From: Pseudomonadota bacterium
GTDB taxonomy: Bacteria; Pseudomonadota; Alphaproteobacteria; Rhizobiales; Xanthobacteraceae
DNA: 64,000 bases
Reading direction: 5' to 3'
Assembly: GCA_023451825.1 (NCBI GenBank)
Contig: JAEXYA010000011.1
Span: forward strand, 10,126-74,125
The notes beneath the pieces were generated by a model that did not search any database, was not told the DNA's origin, and saw only the letters and a list, made by a program, of their open reading frames with translations. Positions 17,415-27,500 of this stretch are shown piece by piece. Numbering within the stretch: position 1 is the first letter of the stretch; every line of letters begins with the position of its first letter. A program made the position numbers and the translations under genes.

Positions 17415-18905
17415 TCACGGTTTGCGGAGGAAATAGTCATCGCCGCCCAGAGAACCGTAGACAAAAGGCTCCTGAGCCTGTGCGGTGGCCGCCATCACAT
17501 CATCGCGAACCAGGCCGAAAAACTTGCGGATTTCGACGCCCGGCTTGCTCATGTTCCGGATCAAAGCTGCTGCAAACGGGCTGTTGGCCTGCCCGGCCAC
17601 CCCGTCCGATGCGACCTGCCCGGCTTTCGCCGCGTAAGCCACGAGCGTCGCGCTGGATTCAGGCTCAATCCGGGCGAGTCCCCTGCCCACAGATCGGCTC
17701 GCCACCGTTTTCGCCATATCACGGAGGAACGGATTGTCGCGGCAGGCGTCCAGAATGACCAGCCGTAGCTTTCGTGCGCTTTCCACGCTTGCAAGCACTG
17801 AGTCGAGCGGCACTGCCTCGAATTGAACGGAACGGTCGGTTTTCAGCTTGGCATCGACGGGGATAAGGTAATTGGTGCCGCTCACCTCGATCCCGTGGCC
17901 GGCGTAGTAGACCACCGCCCAATCCGCCTGAGACGCTTCGACCGAGAATGCATTGAGCTTTTCGCGCATGGCGGCGGCATTCAGGTCATTATCGAGATGC
18001 ACGGTCTTGAAGCCAGCGGCGCGGAGCGCGTCGGCGACGACTTTGGCATCGCTGCCCGGGTTCGGCAGTCTCGGAACCGACGCATAGGCGCCATTGCCGA
18101 TCACCAGCGCAACGCGAGTTTCGCCCCCAGGTGCGTCCTGTGCGATCACTGCCGGGGTGGGATCAACGGGATTTGGGGCGGCGGTCACAACGGGCGCTGC
18201 GGCTTTGGCCGGAGCGACTTTGGAGGCCGCTGCGAAACCCGTGGCGCGCTCGCGTGCCTCAGCCATTTCGCGTGGGGTCACCGAGGCTGGATCGACCCGC
18301 CCCGCCTGGGCGAAATCCGCCTTTGCCTTATCGCTTTGCCCGATCTGCTCATAGGCCATGCCCCGCGCGACAAAGGTCTTGCCGGCACGCGGGTCCATCC
18401 GTGCCGACTCGTTCAGATTGGTGAAAGCGCGCTCGACATCGCCCTTGCCCTGATAGGCCACGCCGCAGACGCGGTACGCGACCGCATTGCGCGGATTGAC
18501 GCGAATGATCGCATTGCAATCATCCAGCGCCTTGTCGAATTCGCCGTTCTTCGAATAGGCGGAAGCACGGTTGAGGACGGTTACGGTGTCATTCTGCCCG
18601 AGGCCGATCGCCTGGGTGTAGTCTTTGATCGCCTCGTCATACTTCCTGATCTGGAAGTAGACAGCGCCGCGGTTGGAATAAGCCAGTGCGGAATTCGGAT
18701 GGCGACGAATGATATCGTCGAGCGCCGAGAGCGTGCGCTGGTAATCGCCCTTCTTGAAGTGAGACAGAGCCGCATTGTTGGCCCGCGCCACGGACGCATT
18801 GTTCTCGGGGACCTGCCGGATCGTCTGGGCCATCGCCGGAGATGTCGTGGTGAGGACGGCCAAGGCCGCTGCAATGACCAACCGCCGAAGCCCGATATGT
18901 ACCAT
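17415..18905 (-). CDS. Exported TPR-caspase-like (peptidase C14) protein
   Basis: A 496-residue protein: signal peptide to about residue 26 (SPAMA|Q), TPR-like repeats at about 40-205, an Ala/Pro-rich linker (230-260), then a caspase-like domain from RVALVIGNGAYA. The catalytic dyad is His337 in YYAGHG and Cys388 in LDACRDNPF, both intact. Such proteins are frequent in bradyrhizobia and would act outside the cytoplasm; partners and substrates are unknown. The TPRs presumably bind other proteins. It is divergent from the HAHLN-motif gene. Confidence 0.88.
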   Translation of the reverse strand: MVHIGLRRLVIAAALAVLTTTSPAMAQTIRQVPENNASVARANNAALSHFKKGDYQRTLSALDDIIRRHPNSALAYSNRGAVYFQIRKYDEAIKDYTQAIGLGQNDTVTVLNRASAYSKNGEFDKALDDCNAIIRVNPRNAVAYRVCGVAYQGKGDVERAFTNLNESARMDPRAGKTFVARGMAYEQIGQSDKAKADFAQAGRVDPASVTPREMAEARERATGFAAASKVAPAKAAAPVVTAAPNPVDPTPAVIAQDAPGGETRVALVIGNGAYASVPRLPNPGSDAKVVADALRAAGFKTVHLDNDLNAAAMREKLNAFSVEASQADWAVVYYAGHGIEVSGTNYLIPVDAKLKTDRSVQFEAVPLDSVLASVESARKLRLVILDACRDNPFLRDMAKTVASRSVGRGLARIEPESSATLVAYAAKAGQVASDGVAGQANSPFAAALIRNMSKPGVEIRKFFGLVRDDVMAATAQAQEPFVYGSLGGDDYFLRKP

Positions 18906-19131
18906 TGGTGATCCGCCCCTTTCCGATACCGCTCCAACTTAGTGTCGGGATTCATGGCATTGGCGAGGCAGTACGGCCATACCGAAATGCTCGCCAATTG
19001 CACCAGCGCGCATCCCGACTTCGTTACCGGGCACGGTGAACCATCCGGAGGTTGCGGAGCCTAATGGGCTCTCCGCCGGCTTGCCGATGACGGCCCGATG
19101 CCGGCCAATCACAATCCAAGAGGATGACGAA

Positions 19132-19512
19132 ATGATCGGATCGCTGATGATCTGCGTGAGCGCTGTCGTATTGCTGGTCGGCATGGTGGCCGGCATCGCC
19201 ATGGGGATCAAACAGGACTTTTTGCTCTCGCCCGCCCATGCCCATCTCAATCTGGTCGGCGGCGTGCTGCTGTTCGTGTTCGGACTGTATTACCGCGTGG
19301 TCCCCGCGGTCGGTCATAGCCTGCTGGCGCGGATCCAGGGCTGGCTCCATATCGTGGGCGGGCTGATGTTCCCGATCGGGATTGGCATTACCCTTTTGGC
19401 CAACCACGCCTATATGGCGGTTCCCATCATCGGCTCGCTGATCATGCTCGCGGCCATGGTGCTTTTCGTGGTGATCGTGCTACGCACCGAGCGCGCCGCC
19501 GCCGTGGCCTAA
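19132..19512 (+). CDS. Small four-helix membrane protein with AHAHLN motif
   Basis: About 126 residues from the ATG at 19132, chosen for the AAGAGGA ribosome-binding site; the frame is open to 19036. Four membrane segments are visible at about 3-24, 34-55, 65-85 and 92-115. The sequence SPAHAHLNLVGG in segment 2 resembles a heme-ligating helix of heme-copper oxidase subunit I, with further His residues (VGHSL, WLHIVGG, NHAY). A quinol/heme membrane role is plausible but unproven. Confidence 0.65.
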   Translation: MIGSLMICVSAVVLLVGMVAGIAMGIKQDFLLSPAHAHLNLVGGVLLFVFGLYYRVVPAVGHSLLARIQGWLHIVGGLMFPIGIGITLLANHAYMAVPIIGSLIMLAAMVLFVVIVLRTERAAAVA

Positions 19513-19622
19513 GCCCGGCGCCACCGGCCCGTTAGCCCATGAACAGCCCAGTCGTGGCATAGTCTCAACAACGATTCGCCGCGACATGCCGCGGCGACGC
19601 ATCAGACAAGACTTCAAGACAT

Positions 19623-21668
19623 ATGGCCAAGGCACTGAAACCGAAAGATAAAGCCGACCTCTTTGGATCGGCCGCCGCGAAATCCGCCGCCCCTGCCAAG
19701 GCTGCCCCGAAGGCAGCAAATGCGGAGGCCGGCTACACTGCTGCCGACATTGAGGTCCTCGAAGGCCTTGAACCCGTTCGCCGACGGCCGGGCATGTATA
19801 TCGGCGGAACCGACGAAAAGGCGCTTCACCACCTGTTCGCCGAAGTGATCGACAACTCGATGGACGAGGCGCTGGCAGGCCACGCGACCTTCATCGAGGT
19901 GGAACTCACCGGCGACGGCTTCCTGACGGTCTCGGACAATGGCCGCGGTATCCCGATCGATCCGCATCCGAAACACCCGAAAAAGTCGGCGCTCGAAGTC
20001 ATCATGTGTACGCTGCATGCGGGCGGCAAGTTCGACTCGAAGGTCTACGAGACCTCGGGCGGCCTGCACGGCGTCGGCGTGTCCGTCGTCAATGCCCTCT
20101 CCTCGCTTTGCGAGGTCGAGGTCGCGCGCAACCAGCAGCTCTACAAGATGACCTTTGCCCGCGGCATCCCGCAGGGCAAGCTGCAGGAACTCGGCAAGGT
20201 CCACAACCGCCGCGGCACCCGCGTGCGCTTCAAACCCGATACCGACATCTTCGGCGCCAAGGCCCATTTCAAGCCGCAGCGCCTGTTCAAGATGGCGCGC
20301 TCGAAGGCCTATCTGTTTGGCGGCGTCGAGATCCGCTGGAAATGCGATCCCGAACTGCTGAAGGGCATCGAGGACACCCCGCCGGAAGCCACCTTCCACT
20401 TCCCGGGCGGCCTGAAGGACTATCTGGCGGCGGCGATCCATGCCGATACCCTGGTCCATCCGGAGATCTTCTCCGGCAAGTCCGGCCGCAACGGCTCCCA
20501 CGGCGCCTGCGAATGGGCCGTCGCCTGGACCGCGGATGCCGACGGTTTCATGGCCTCCTATACCAACACCGTCCCGACGCCGGACGGCGGCACGCATGAA
20601 TCCGGCATGCGCAGTGCCATGCTGCGCGGCCTCAAGGACCATGCCGAGCGCGTCGGCCAAGGCAAGCGCGCCGGCACCATCACGTCGGAAGACGTGATGG
20701 TCGGCGCCGCCGTGATGCTGTCGGTGTTCGTGCGCGAGCCGGAGTTCCAAGGCCAGACCAAGGACCGCCTCGCCACCGCCGAAGCGCAGAAGATCGTTGA
20801 ACAGGCCATCAAGGATCCGTTCGATCACTGGCTCTCGGGCAATCCGGTACAGGCCAACAAGCTGCTCGAATTCGTGCTGGAACGCGCCGACGAGCGCCTG
20901 CGCCGCCGCGCCGAAAAGGAAACCTCGCGCAAGACCGCGGTGAAGAAACTGCGCCTGCCCGGCAAGCTCGCCGACTGCACCAATACCGCGACCGAGGGCT
21001 CGGAACTGTTCATCGTCGAGGGTGACTCGGCAGGCGGCAGCGCCAAGCAGGCGCGCGACCGCAAGACCCAGGCCATCCTGCCTTTGCGCGGAAAAATCCT
21101 GAACGTCGCCTCGGCGACCAAGGACAAGCTGACGGCCAATACCCAGCTCGCCGACCTCATGCAGGCGATCGGCTGCGGCACCGGCGCGCATTATCGCGAA
21201 GAAGACCTGCGCTATTCGCGCGTGATCATCATGACCGACGCCGACGTCGATGGCGCGCATATCGCATCATTGCTGATCACCTTCTTCTACCGGCAGATGC
21301 CGAAGCTGATCGACGAGGGCCATCTCTATCTCGCGGTACCCCCGCTCTATCGCCTCACCCATGGCAGCAAGACGGTCTATGCCCGCGACGAGGCGCATCG
21401 CGACGCGCTGTTAAAGAGCGAATTCAACGCCAATGCCAAGGTCGATATCGGACGCTTCAAAGGCCTCGGCGAGATGATGCCGGCGCAGTTGAAGGAAACC
21501 ACAATGGATCCGTCGCGCCGCACGCTGCTGCGCGTACAACTCCTGCCCGATGATCGCGAAGGCACGGCGGATTCCGTCGAGCGCCTGATGGGCACCAAGG
21601 CCGAAGCCCGTTTCGCCTTCATCTCGGACAAGGCGGAATTCGCCAGCGACGAGCTCCTGGACGTCTGA
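19623..21668 (+). CDS. parE: DNA topoisomerase IV subunit B
   Basis: A 681-residue type IIA topoisomerase B subunit. The GHKL ATPase domain shows EVIDNSMDEA near 74-83, DNGRGIP near 105 and GLHGVGVSVVNALS. The TOPRIM domain shows EGDSAGGSAK and DADVDGAHI, and the C-terminal FKGLGEMMP is conserved. The length, about 680 rather than about 800, and the Ala/Lys-rich N-terminal extension of about 35 residues fit alphaproteobacterial ParE rather than GyrB. With ParC it decatenates replicated chromosomes. Confidence 0.95.
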   Translation: MAKALKPKDKADLFGSAAAKSAAPAKAAPKAANAEAGYTAADIEVLEGLEPVRRRPGMYIGGTDEKALHHLFAEVIDNSMDEALAGHATFIEVELTGDGFLTVSDNGRGIPIDPHPKHPKKSALEVIMCTLHAGGKFDSKVYETSGGLHGVGVSVVNALSSLCEVEVARNQQLYKMTFARGIPQGKLQELGKVHNRRGTRVRFKPDTDIFGAKAHFKPQRLFKMARSKAYLFGGVEIRWKCDPELLKGIEDTPPEATFHFPGGLKDYLAAAIHADTLVHPEIFSGKSGRNGSHGACEWAVAWTADADGFMASYTNTVPTPDGGTHESGMRSAMLRGLKDHAERVGQGKRAGTITSEDVMVGAAVMLSVFVREPEFQGQTKDRLATAEAQKIVEQAIKDPFDHWLSGNPVQANKLLEFVLERADERLRRRAEKETSRKTAVKKLRLPGKLADCTNTATEGSELFIVEGDSAGGSAKQARDRKTQAILPLRGKILNVASATKDKLTANTQLADLMQAIGCGTGAHYREEDLRYSRVIIMTDADVDGAHIASLLITFFYRQMPKLIDEGHLYLAVPPLYRLTHGSKTVYARDEAHRDALLKSEFNANAKVDIGRFKGLGEMMPAQLKETTMDPSRRTLLRVQLLPDDREGTADSVERLMGTKAEARFAFISDKAEFASDELLDV

Positions 21669-21718
21669 GGCTTCGCACGCCTGACGAAACCGATGACGGG
21701 GACGCGCGTATATCGCAC

Positions 21719-21910
21719 ATGCGCGCGCCTCTGCTCACCCTCGGCATTCTCTCGGTCCTGGTCGGCCTGCTCTGGATCGGCCAGGGCACAGGTATTGTGC
21801 CTTGGCCGCGGTCGAGCTTCATGATCAACCAGATGCCCTGGGCCTATTACGGCGCCGCGCTGGCCGCGATCGGTGTCGGATTGACCGGCTACGCATTGTC
21901 ACGGCCCTGA
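21719..21910 (+). CDS. Small two-helix membrane protein, unknown function
   Basis: A 63-residue protein with membrane segments at about 5-25 (LLTLGILSVLVGLLWIGQG) and 43-60 (YYGAALAAIGVGLTGYAL) joined by a loop PWPRSSFMINQMPWA. I recognise this as a small protein that recurs in the group but know no function. It begins 50 nt after parE. Confidence 0.65.
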   Translation: MRAPLLTLGILSVLVGLLWIGQGTGIVPWPRSSFMINQMPWAYYGAALAAIGVGLTGYALSRP

Positions 21911-21946
21911 TCGCTTAGCCTCTTTCCTCCCGCTCCTACTCTTGCG

Positions 21947-22771
21947 ATGATCCCATCAGGCGCGCCGCAGAATGCGCCGATAACGAATGGGGTGGATCGC
22001 GTGACAAATCAGCTTTTCGATCTCAAGGGCCATGTAGCCATTGTCACGGGTGGCAATACCGGCATCGGGCTTGCGATGGCGCGTGGACTGGCAGAGGCCG
22101 GTGCGGCGATCGCCATCGCCGATCGCAATGCCGATAACTCAGCCGATGCGAAAGCATCTCTCGAACGCGACGGTCATCAGGTGCTCGCCTGCATCACCGA
22201 CGTGACTGACCCCGCCTCCGTTGCGAACATGGTCGCGGCGACACAGGAGCGCTTCGGCCGCATCGACATTCTCATCAACAATGCCGGCATCAGCATCGCA
22301 GCGCCGCTGGAGGACATGTCCATCAGCGACTGGCAGACGGTGATCGACGTTAACATGACTGCACCGTTCATTTGCGCGCAGGCTGTCTATCCCGCGATGA
22401 AAACTGCGGGCCGCGGTAAGATCATCAACATCGCCTCAGTGTTGGCGCAGCTCGGTGCAGGCGGTGCAGCGAATTACGCGTCCAGCAAAGGCGGCATCCT
22501 GCAATTCACGCGCGCGCTCGCCACCGCGTGGGCTGCCGATAATATCCAGAGCAATGCCATCCTGCCCGGCTGGATCGATACCGACCTGACCATTCGCGCC
22601 CGTGAACGCGTGCCCGAGTTGCACAACCGGATCCTGGCGCGCGTCCCGGCCGCGCGCTGGGGACGGCCCGACGACCTCGTCGGCGCAGCGGTCTTTCTCG
22701 CCAGCGCCGCGTCGAATTTCGTCAATGGCGCTGCGTTGAGCGTCGATGGCGGCTTCTCCATACAAGGCTGA
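21947..22771 (+). CDS. Short-chain dehydrogenase/reductase (first of a tandem pair)
   Basis: A classical SDR of about 256-274 residues: cofactor motif GGNTGIG, NNAG, a catalytic Ser in IASV, and YASSK as YxxxK. A GTG at 22001 (VTNQLFDLKG) matches the start of the neighbouring paralogue and is likelier than the ATG at 21947, which adds 18 residues of poor quality. The family includes gluconate 5-dehydrogenase and 3-ketoacyl reductases. Residues before the C-terminal VDGGFSIQG tail are closely similar to the next gene. Confidence 0.87.
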   Translation: MIPSGAPQNAPITNGVDRVTNQLFDLKGHVAIVTGGNTGIGLAMARGLAEAGAAIAIADRNADNSADAKASLERDGHQVLACITDVTDPASVANMVAATQERFGRIDILINNAGISIAAPLEDMSISDWQTVIDVNMTAPFICAQAVYPAMKTAGRGKIINIASVLAQLGAGGAANYASSKGGILQFTRALATAWAADNIQSNAILPGWIDTDLTIRARERVPELHNRILARVPAARWGRPDDLVGAAVFLASAASNFVNGAALSVDGGFSIQG

Positions 22772-22791
22772 TTTCGGAAGAGGACGGCACC

Positions 22792-23562
22792 ATGAACAAA
22801 GGACTGTTCGATCTCACCGGCCGCGTGGCCATCGTCACCGGCGGCAATGGCGGAATCGGCCTCGGCATGGCCCGCGGACTTGCAGCGGCCGGCGCGTCGA
22901 TCGTCGTTGCCGGGCGCAATCAGGCCAAATCGGAAGCCGCGGTCACCGAGCTCGCAACCAGCGGCGTCAAGGCGATCGCATTGAGCGTCGATGTGAATGA
23001 CACCGCCTCCGTGAAAGCCATGGTCGCCGCGACGCTCAAAGCATGTGGCCGGATCGATATCCTCATCAACAATGCCGGCATCAATATCCGCAAGCCGCCG
23101 CATGAGATCTCGCTCGATGAATGGAACGAGGTCATCAAGACAAACCTGACCAGCGCCTTCGTCGCCTCACAGGCCGTACAGCCTGCGATGAAGGAGGCCG
23201 GCGGCGGCAAGATCATCAATATCGGATCGATGCTGTCGATCTTCGGCGCCAGCTTTGCGCCGGCCTATGCAGCCAGCAAAGGCGGCATCGTGCAATTCAC
23301 GCGCTCTTGCGCCATCGCATGGGCGCCGGACAACATTCAGTGCAATGCCGTGCTGCCGGGCTGGATCGACACCGAACTGACGCAGAATGCACGGCGCGAA
23401 GTCGATGGCCTCCATGATCGCGTGCTCGCGCGTTCGCCATCTGGCCGCTGGGGCGCACCGGATGACTTTGCCGGGATTGCGGTGTTTCTCGCATCGCGCG
23501 CGTCAGACTTCGTCACCGGCGCAGCCATTCCGGTGGATGGCGGCTTCTCGGTGCAAGGGTAG
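22792..23562 (+). CDS. Short-chain dehydrogenase/reductase (second of a tandem pair)
   Basis: A 256-residue classical SDR: GGNGGIGLGM, NNAGIN, IGSM, and YAASK as YxxxK, with the same C-terminal VDGGFSVQG tail. It is a clear tandem duplicate of the gene 20 nt upstream, whose motifs and indel pattern it follows throughout. GAGGACGG upstream of the ATG serves as ribosome-binding site. The substrates of the two enzymes may differ, since their segments after the active site diverge. Confidence 0.9.
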   Translation: MNKGLFDLTGRVAIVTGGNGGIGLGMARGLAAAGASIVVAGRNQAKSEAAVTELATSGVKAIALSVDVNDTASVKAMVAATLKACGRIDILINNAGINIRKPPHEISLDEWNEVIKTNLTSAFVASQAVQPAMKEAGGGKIINIGSMLSIFGASFAPAYAASKGGIVQFTRSCAIAWAPDNIQCNAVLPGWIDTELTQNARREVDGLHDRVLARSPSGRWGAPDDFAGIAVFLASRASDFVTGAAIPVDGGFSVQG

Positions 23563-23574
23563 TCGCGGAGCGTC

Positions 23575-24417
23575 CTACTTCTCCGCGAACAGCGCTCGCG
23601 CATTGCCGTGGGCGATCTTCTTTGCGATCACAGGCGGCAATTGCGCCAGCCAGGCGCGATAGCCAGCGATGATGTCATCATAGCTCGCCCAGCGCTCCGG
23701 CACCCACGTGTCCGAGCCGACGAGGAAACGATCCGGATAGGTTTCGAACAGTTTTAGCCATTCCGGCGTCAGCTTGCCTGATCCATCGACGATGCCGCTG
23801 CGATAGGACAGCTCGCCCCACAGTTTCGGATATTTTGCGAGCATCGCAGCGACGCGATCCGGGCCGAGGCTGAAGCCGGTATGAGCCCAGATGATCTGCG
23901 CCTTCGGATTGTGCCGCATCAGGATTTCGACGGCTTCGGCATCTGCATGGGCATGCAGATAGAGATTCTTTTCGACGGCGAAATCGACCGTCTTCTTCAC
24001 CATTTCGGTGTCGGCTGCCCGGCCGGTGAGGTGGAATTCGCCGACGCCGCGATAATAGCCGCGCTTGTATTCGTCCTGGACGAGATCGAAGATGACGGGA
24101 TCGTTGAACCACGATCCGATATCCGCGCGAATGCGATAGGGCCGGATGAACGGCACGACCTGTAGGCCGCCAGCCTTGCGTTCCGTCTGCTTGTCCATCA
24201 GCACATGGGTGCCGGTGTTCGGACGACTGGTGGCGAGAATGCCGGTGACACGGTTGCGTTTGAACACCTCCAGCACTTCGTCGGGCTGGTAATAGGGCTT
24301 CGGCTCCCAATTGTAATGCATGTGGGCGTCGAAGATTTCGATACGATCATCGGCGCGCGCGGGTGCGGACAGCAGCATTGCAAGGATGGCTGATGCGGTG
24401 AAAGCCCGGATCGACAT
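23575..24417 (-). CDS. Exported amidohydrolase-family TIM-barrel protein
   Basis: A 280-residue protein with an N-terminal signal peptide (ends ARA|DD) and the amidohydrolase-2 pattern: DAHMHYN near residue 30, GVGEFHL, HAHAD, IIWAHTGFS and LVGSDTWV. These are metal-dependent hydrolases or decarboxylases; export is unusual for the family. It converges with the second SDR gene and is followed upstream by a hairpin repeat. Confidence 0.82.
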   Translation of the reverse strand: MSIRAFTASAILAMLLSAPARADDRIEIFDAHMHYNWEPKPYYQPDEVLEVFKRNRVTGILATSRPNTGTHVLMDKQTERKAGGLQVVPFIRPYRIRADIGSWFNDPVIFDLVQDEYKRGYYRGVGEFHLTGRAADTEMVKKTVDFAVEKNLYLHAHADAEAVEILMRHNPKAQIIWAHTGFSLGPDRVAAMLAKYPKLWGELSYRSGIVDGSGKLTPEWLKLFETYPDRFLVGSDTWVPERWASYDDIIAGYRAWLAQLPPVIAKKIAHGNARALFAEK

Positions 24418-24444
24418 GTTGGCGTTTCCATTTCGATGAAGGAT

Positions 24445-24533
24445 GTAGGGTGGGCAAAGCGCAGCGTGCCCACCTCAACCAGCCGTGCAGGTAAAGGTGG
24501 GCACGGCGCCAAGCGCCTTTGCCCACCCTACAA
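24445..24533. repeat. Hairpin intergenic repeat, GTAGGGTGGGCA subtype
   Basis: Two hairpin halves: GGTGGGCAAAGCGCAGCGTGCCCACC on the left and GGTGGGCACGGCGCCAAGCGCCTTTGCCCACC on the right, framed by GTAGG and CCTAC. It fills the gap between the amidohydrolase start and the RND pump stop. Confidence 0.8.
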
Positions 24534-24535
24534 GA

Positions 24536-27500
24536 TTACTCCGCCGCGACGACGCGCGGTCGGCCGTCCTGCTCGTCATCGACGATTTGCGGCTGCAACT
24601 TGCGCTTCAGCTTGATGTCGATGCGATCGAGATAAATGTAGATCACCGGCGTGATGTACAGGGTCAGCAACTGCGACAGACAGAGGCCGCCGACCACGGC
24701 AACGCCGAGGGGCTGACGCAATTCGGCGCCGGCGCCGGCACCGATGGCGATCGGCAGCGTGCCGAAGATGGCCGCGAAGGTGGTCATCATGATCGGTCGG
24801 AAACGCAACAGCGCGGCTTCGCGGATAGCGTGCTCCGCGGACAGGCCGACGCGACGGCGCTCCAGCGCAAAGTCCACCATCATGATGGCGTTCTTCTTCA
24901 CGATGCCCACCAGCATCACGATGCCGATCATGGCGATGACTGACATCTCCATCTTGAACAGCATCAGTGTCAGGATCGCACCAATGCCGGCGGATGGCAG
25001 GCCGGAGATGATCGTGATCGGATGGATGAAGCTCTCATAAAGGATGCCGAGGATCACGAAGGCCGCAAACACGGCCGCAAGGATCAGCACGCCCTGCCCG
25101 CGCAACGAATCCTGGAACACCTGTGCGGTACCGGAGAAGCCGGTAGCAATCGTCACCGGCAGCTTGCTGTCGCTTTCGATCTTCGTGATCTGATCCACCG
25201 CATAGCCGAGCGAGTAGCCGGGCTGCAGATTGAAGGAGATCGTCACCGCAGGCTGCTGACCCTGATGGTTGATCTGCAGCGGTCCCACCGTCGGCACCAG
25301 TTTTGCCACCGCGCTGAGCGGAATGGTCTGATTGGCCGAGGTCTTCATATAGAGTTTCGACAGATCGCTCGGATCGACGCGGAACTGCGGCTGCGCTTCG
25401 AGGATGATCTGATAGTCGTTGGTCGGCGTGTAGATGGTGCCGATCTGCCGCGCGCCGAAGGCGTTGTAGAGCTGGTTGCGGACCTGATCGACGGTGATGC
25501 CGTAGACCGCGGCCTTCTCGCGGTCGATATCGACCGTCATCTGCGGGTTCTTGATGTAGAGGTCCGTCGTCACATCAAGCAGGCCCGGCACCTTGGAGAT
25601 CGCCTCGCGCATTTCCGGCGCGAGTCGATACAATTGCTCGGTGTCGCTGCTCTGCAGGACGTATTGATACTGGCTCTTCGACGGGCGGCCGCCGATGTTC
25701 AGATTCTGGATACTCTGGAAGAACGCCTGCAGACCAGGCACTGCCGTCGCCTTTTGGCGCAGACGCGCCATCACGATCGGCGCCGCTTCGCGCTCCTTCT
25801 TCGGCTTCAGCGCCACGAACAGGCGTCCGTAATTCGCGGTCGCGTTCGGGCCGCCGGAGCCCACGGTGGAGTTGATATACTCAACGGCCGGGTCGGACTT
25901 CAGCACATCGACCAGCGCGGCCTGCCTTGCCTTCATGGCCTCGAACGACGTATCGGTGGCGGCCTCGGTAATACCTGTGAGGAAGCCGGTGTCCTCCTGC
26001 GGGAAAAACCCCTTCGGCACGATCATGTAAAGCCACACGGTGCCGGCGAGCGTGGCGAGCGTCACCGCCAGCATCACCGACTTGTAGGCCAGCACGCGGT
26101 CCAGCGACCACTCATAGGCCCGCAGCCAGGCCGCGAACATGCGCTCGAACAGGCGCAGGACGATGTTTTCCTTGTGATTGGGATCGTGTGCCCGCAGCAC
26201 GCGCGCGCAAAGCATCGGCGTCAATGTCAGCGACACGAAGCCAGACACGACGATCGCGACCGAGATCGTCACCGCGAATTCACGGAAGACGCGGCCGACG
26301 ATGCCGCCCATCAGCAGCACCGGAATGAACACAGCGATCAGCGAGAAGGTGATCGAGATGATCGTGAAACCGATCTCGCGGGCGCCTTTCAGCGCTGCCT
26401 CGAATGGCTGCATGCCGCGCTCGATGTGGCGGACGATGTTCTCCAACATGACAATCGCGTCGTCGACCACAAAGCCGACCGACAGCGTCATGGCGAGGAG
26501 GGTCATGTTGTTGATGGAGTAATCCAGCATATACATGACGGCACAGGTGCCAAGGATCGAGATCGGCACCGCCAGCGCAGGAATGAACGTGGCTGAAGCC
26601 GAGCGCAGGAACAGGAAGATGACGATGATCACCAACACCACGGCGATCAGCAGCGTTTCCTCGACGTCCGCCACTGCTTCACGCACCGAGATCGAGCGGT
26701 CCATCATCATATTGACCTCGACCGAAGCCGGGATCTGCGCCCGCAGAGAAGGCAGCCGCTCGCGCACTGCATCGACCACGGCGACGGTGTTCGCATCGGG
26801 CTGCTTTTGGATCGCCAGCACGATGGCGCGTTCGCCGTTCAGCCAGGTACCGACCTTGTCGTTCTCGACGGCATCATAAATCTTTGCGACTTCGTTGAGC
26901 TTGACCGGCGAGCCGTTGCGCCAGGCAACAACGATCTGGCTGTAATCGGCGGCCTTGGTCATCTGGCCGGAGGCCTGCAACGAGATATCCTGCTTCGGCC
27001 CGTTCAGCGTACCGACCGGCGTCGATGAATTCGCCCGCGAAACGGCAGTGCGGATGTCTTCCAGTGAAAGCCCGCGCGCAGCGGCAGCTTCGGGATCGGC
27101 CTGGACTCGGATGGCGAATTTTTGGGTGCCATAGATGAGCACCTGAGCAACGCCGGGAATTTGTGACAGCGCCTGCCCGATGGTGATGTCGCCGAATTCG
27201 TTGACCGCCGACAGCGGCAGCGTCGATGAACTCAGCGCGACGAACAGGACCGGAAAGTCACCGGGGTTCACTTTGCGGAAGCTCGGCGGGATCGTCATCT
27301 CGATCGGCAGGCGACGCTGCGCGATGGTCAGCGCGGTCTGTACGTCGAGCGCGGCCGCGTCGATGCTGCGGTTGAGATCGAACTGGATGGTGATCTGCGT
27401 CGTGCCCTGGGACGACGACGACGACATCGACGAGATGCCGGCAATCGTCGATAGCTGGCGCTCGATCACACCGGCAACGGACGCGGCCATCGTATCGGCG

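Noticed and set aside
19614..21260. 548-residue minus-strand open frame across parE
   Set aside because: Antisense to parE, which is unmistakable on the plus strand.
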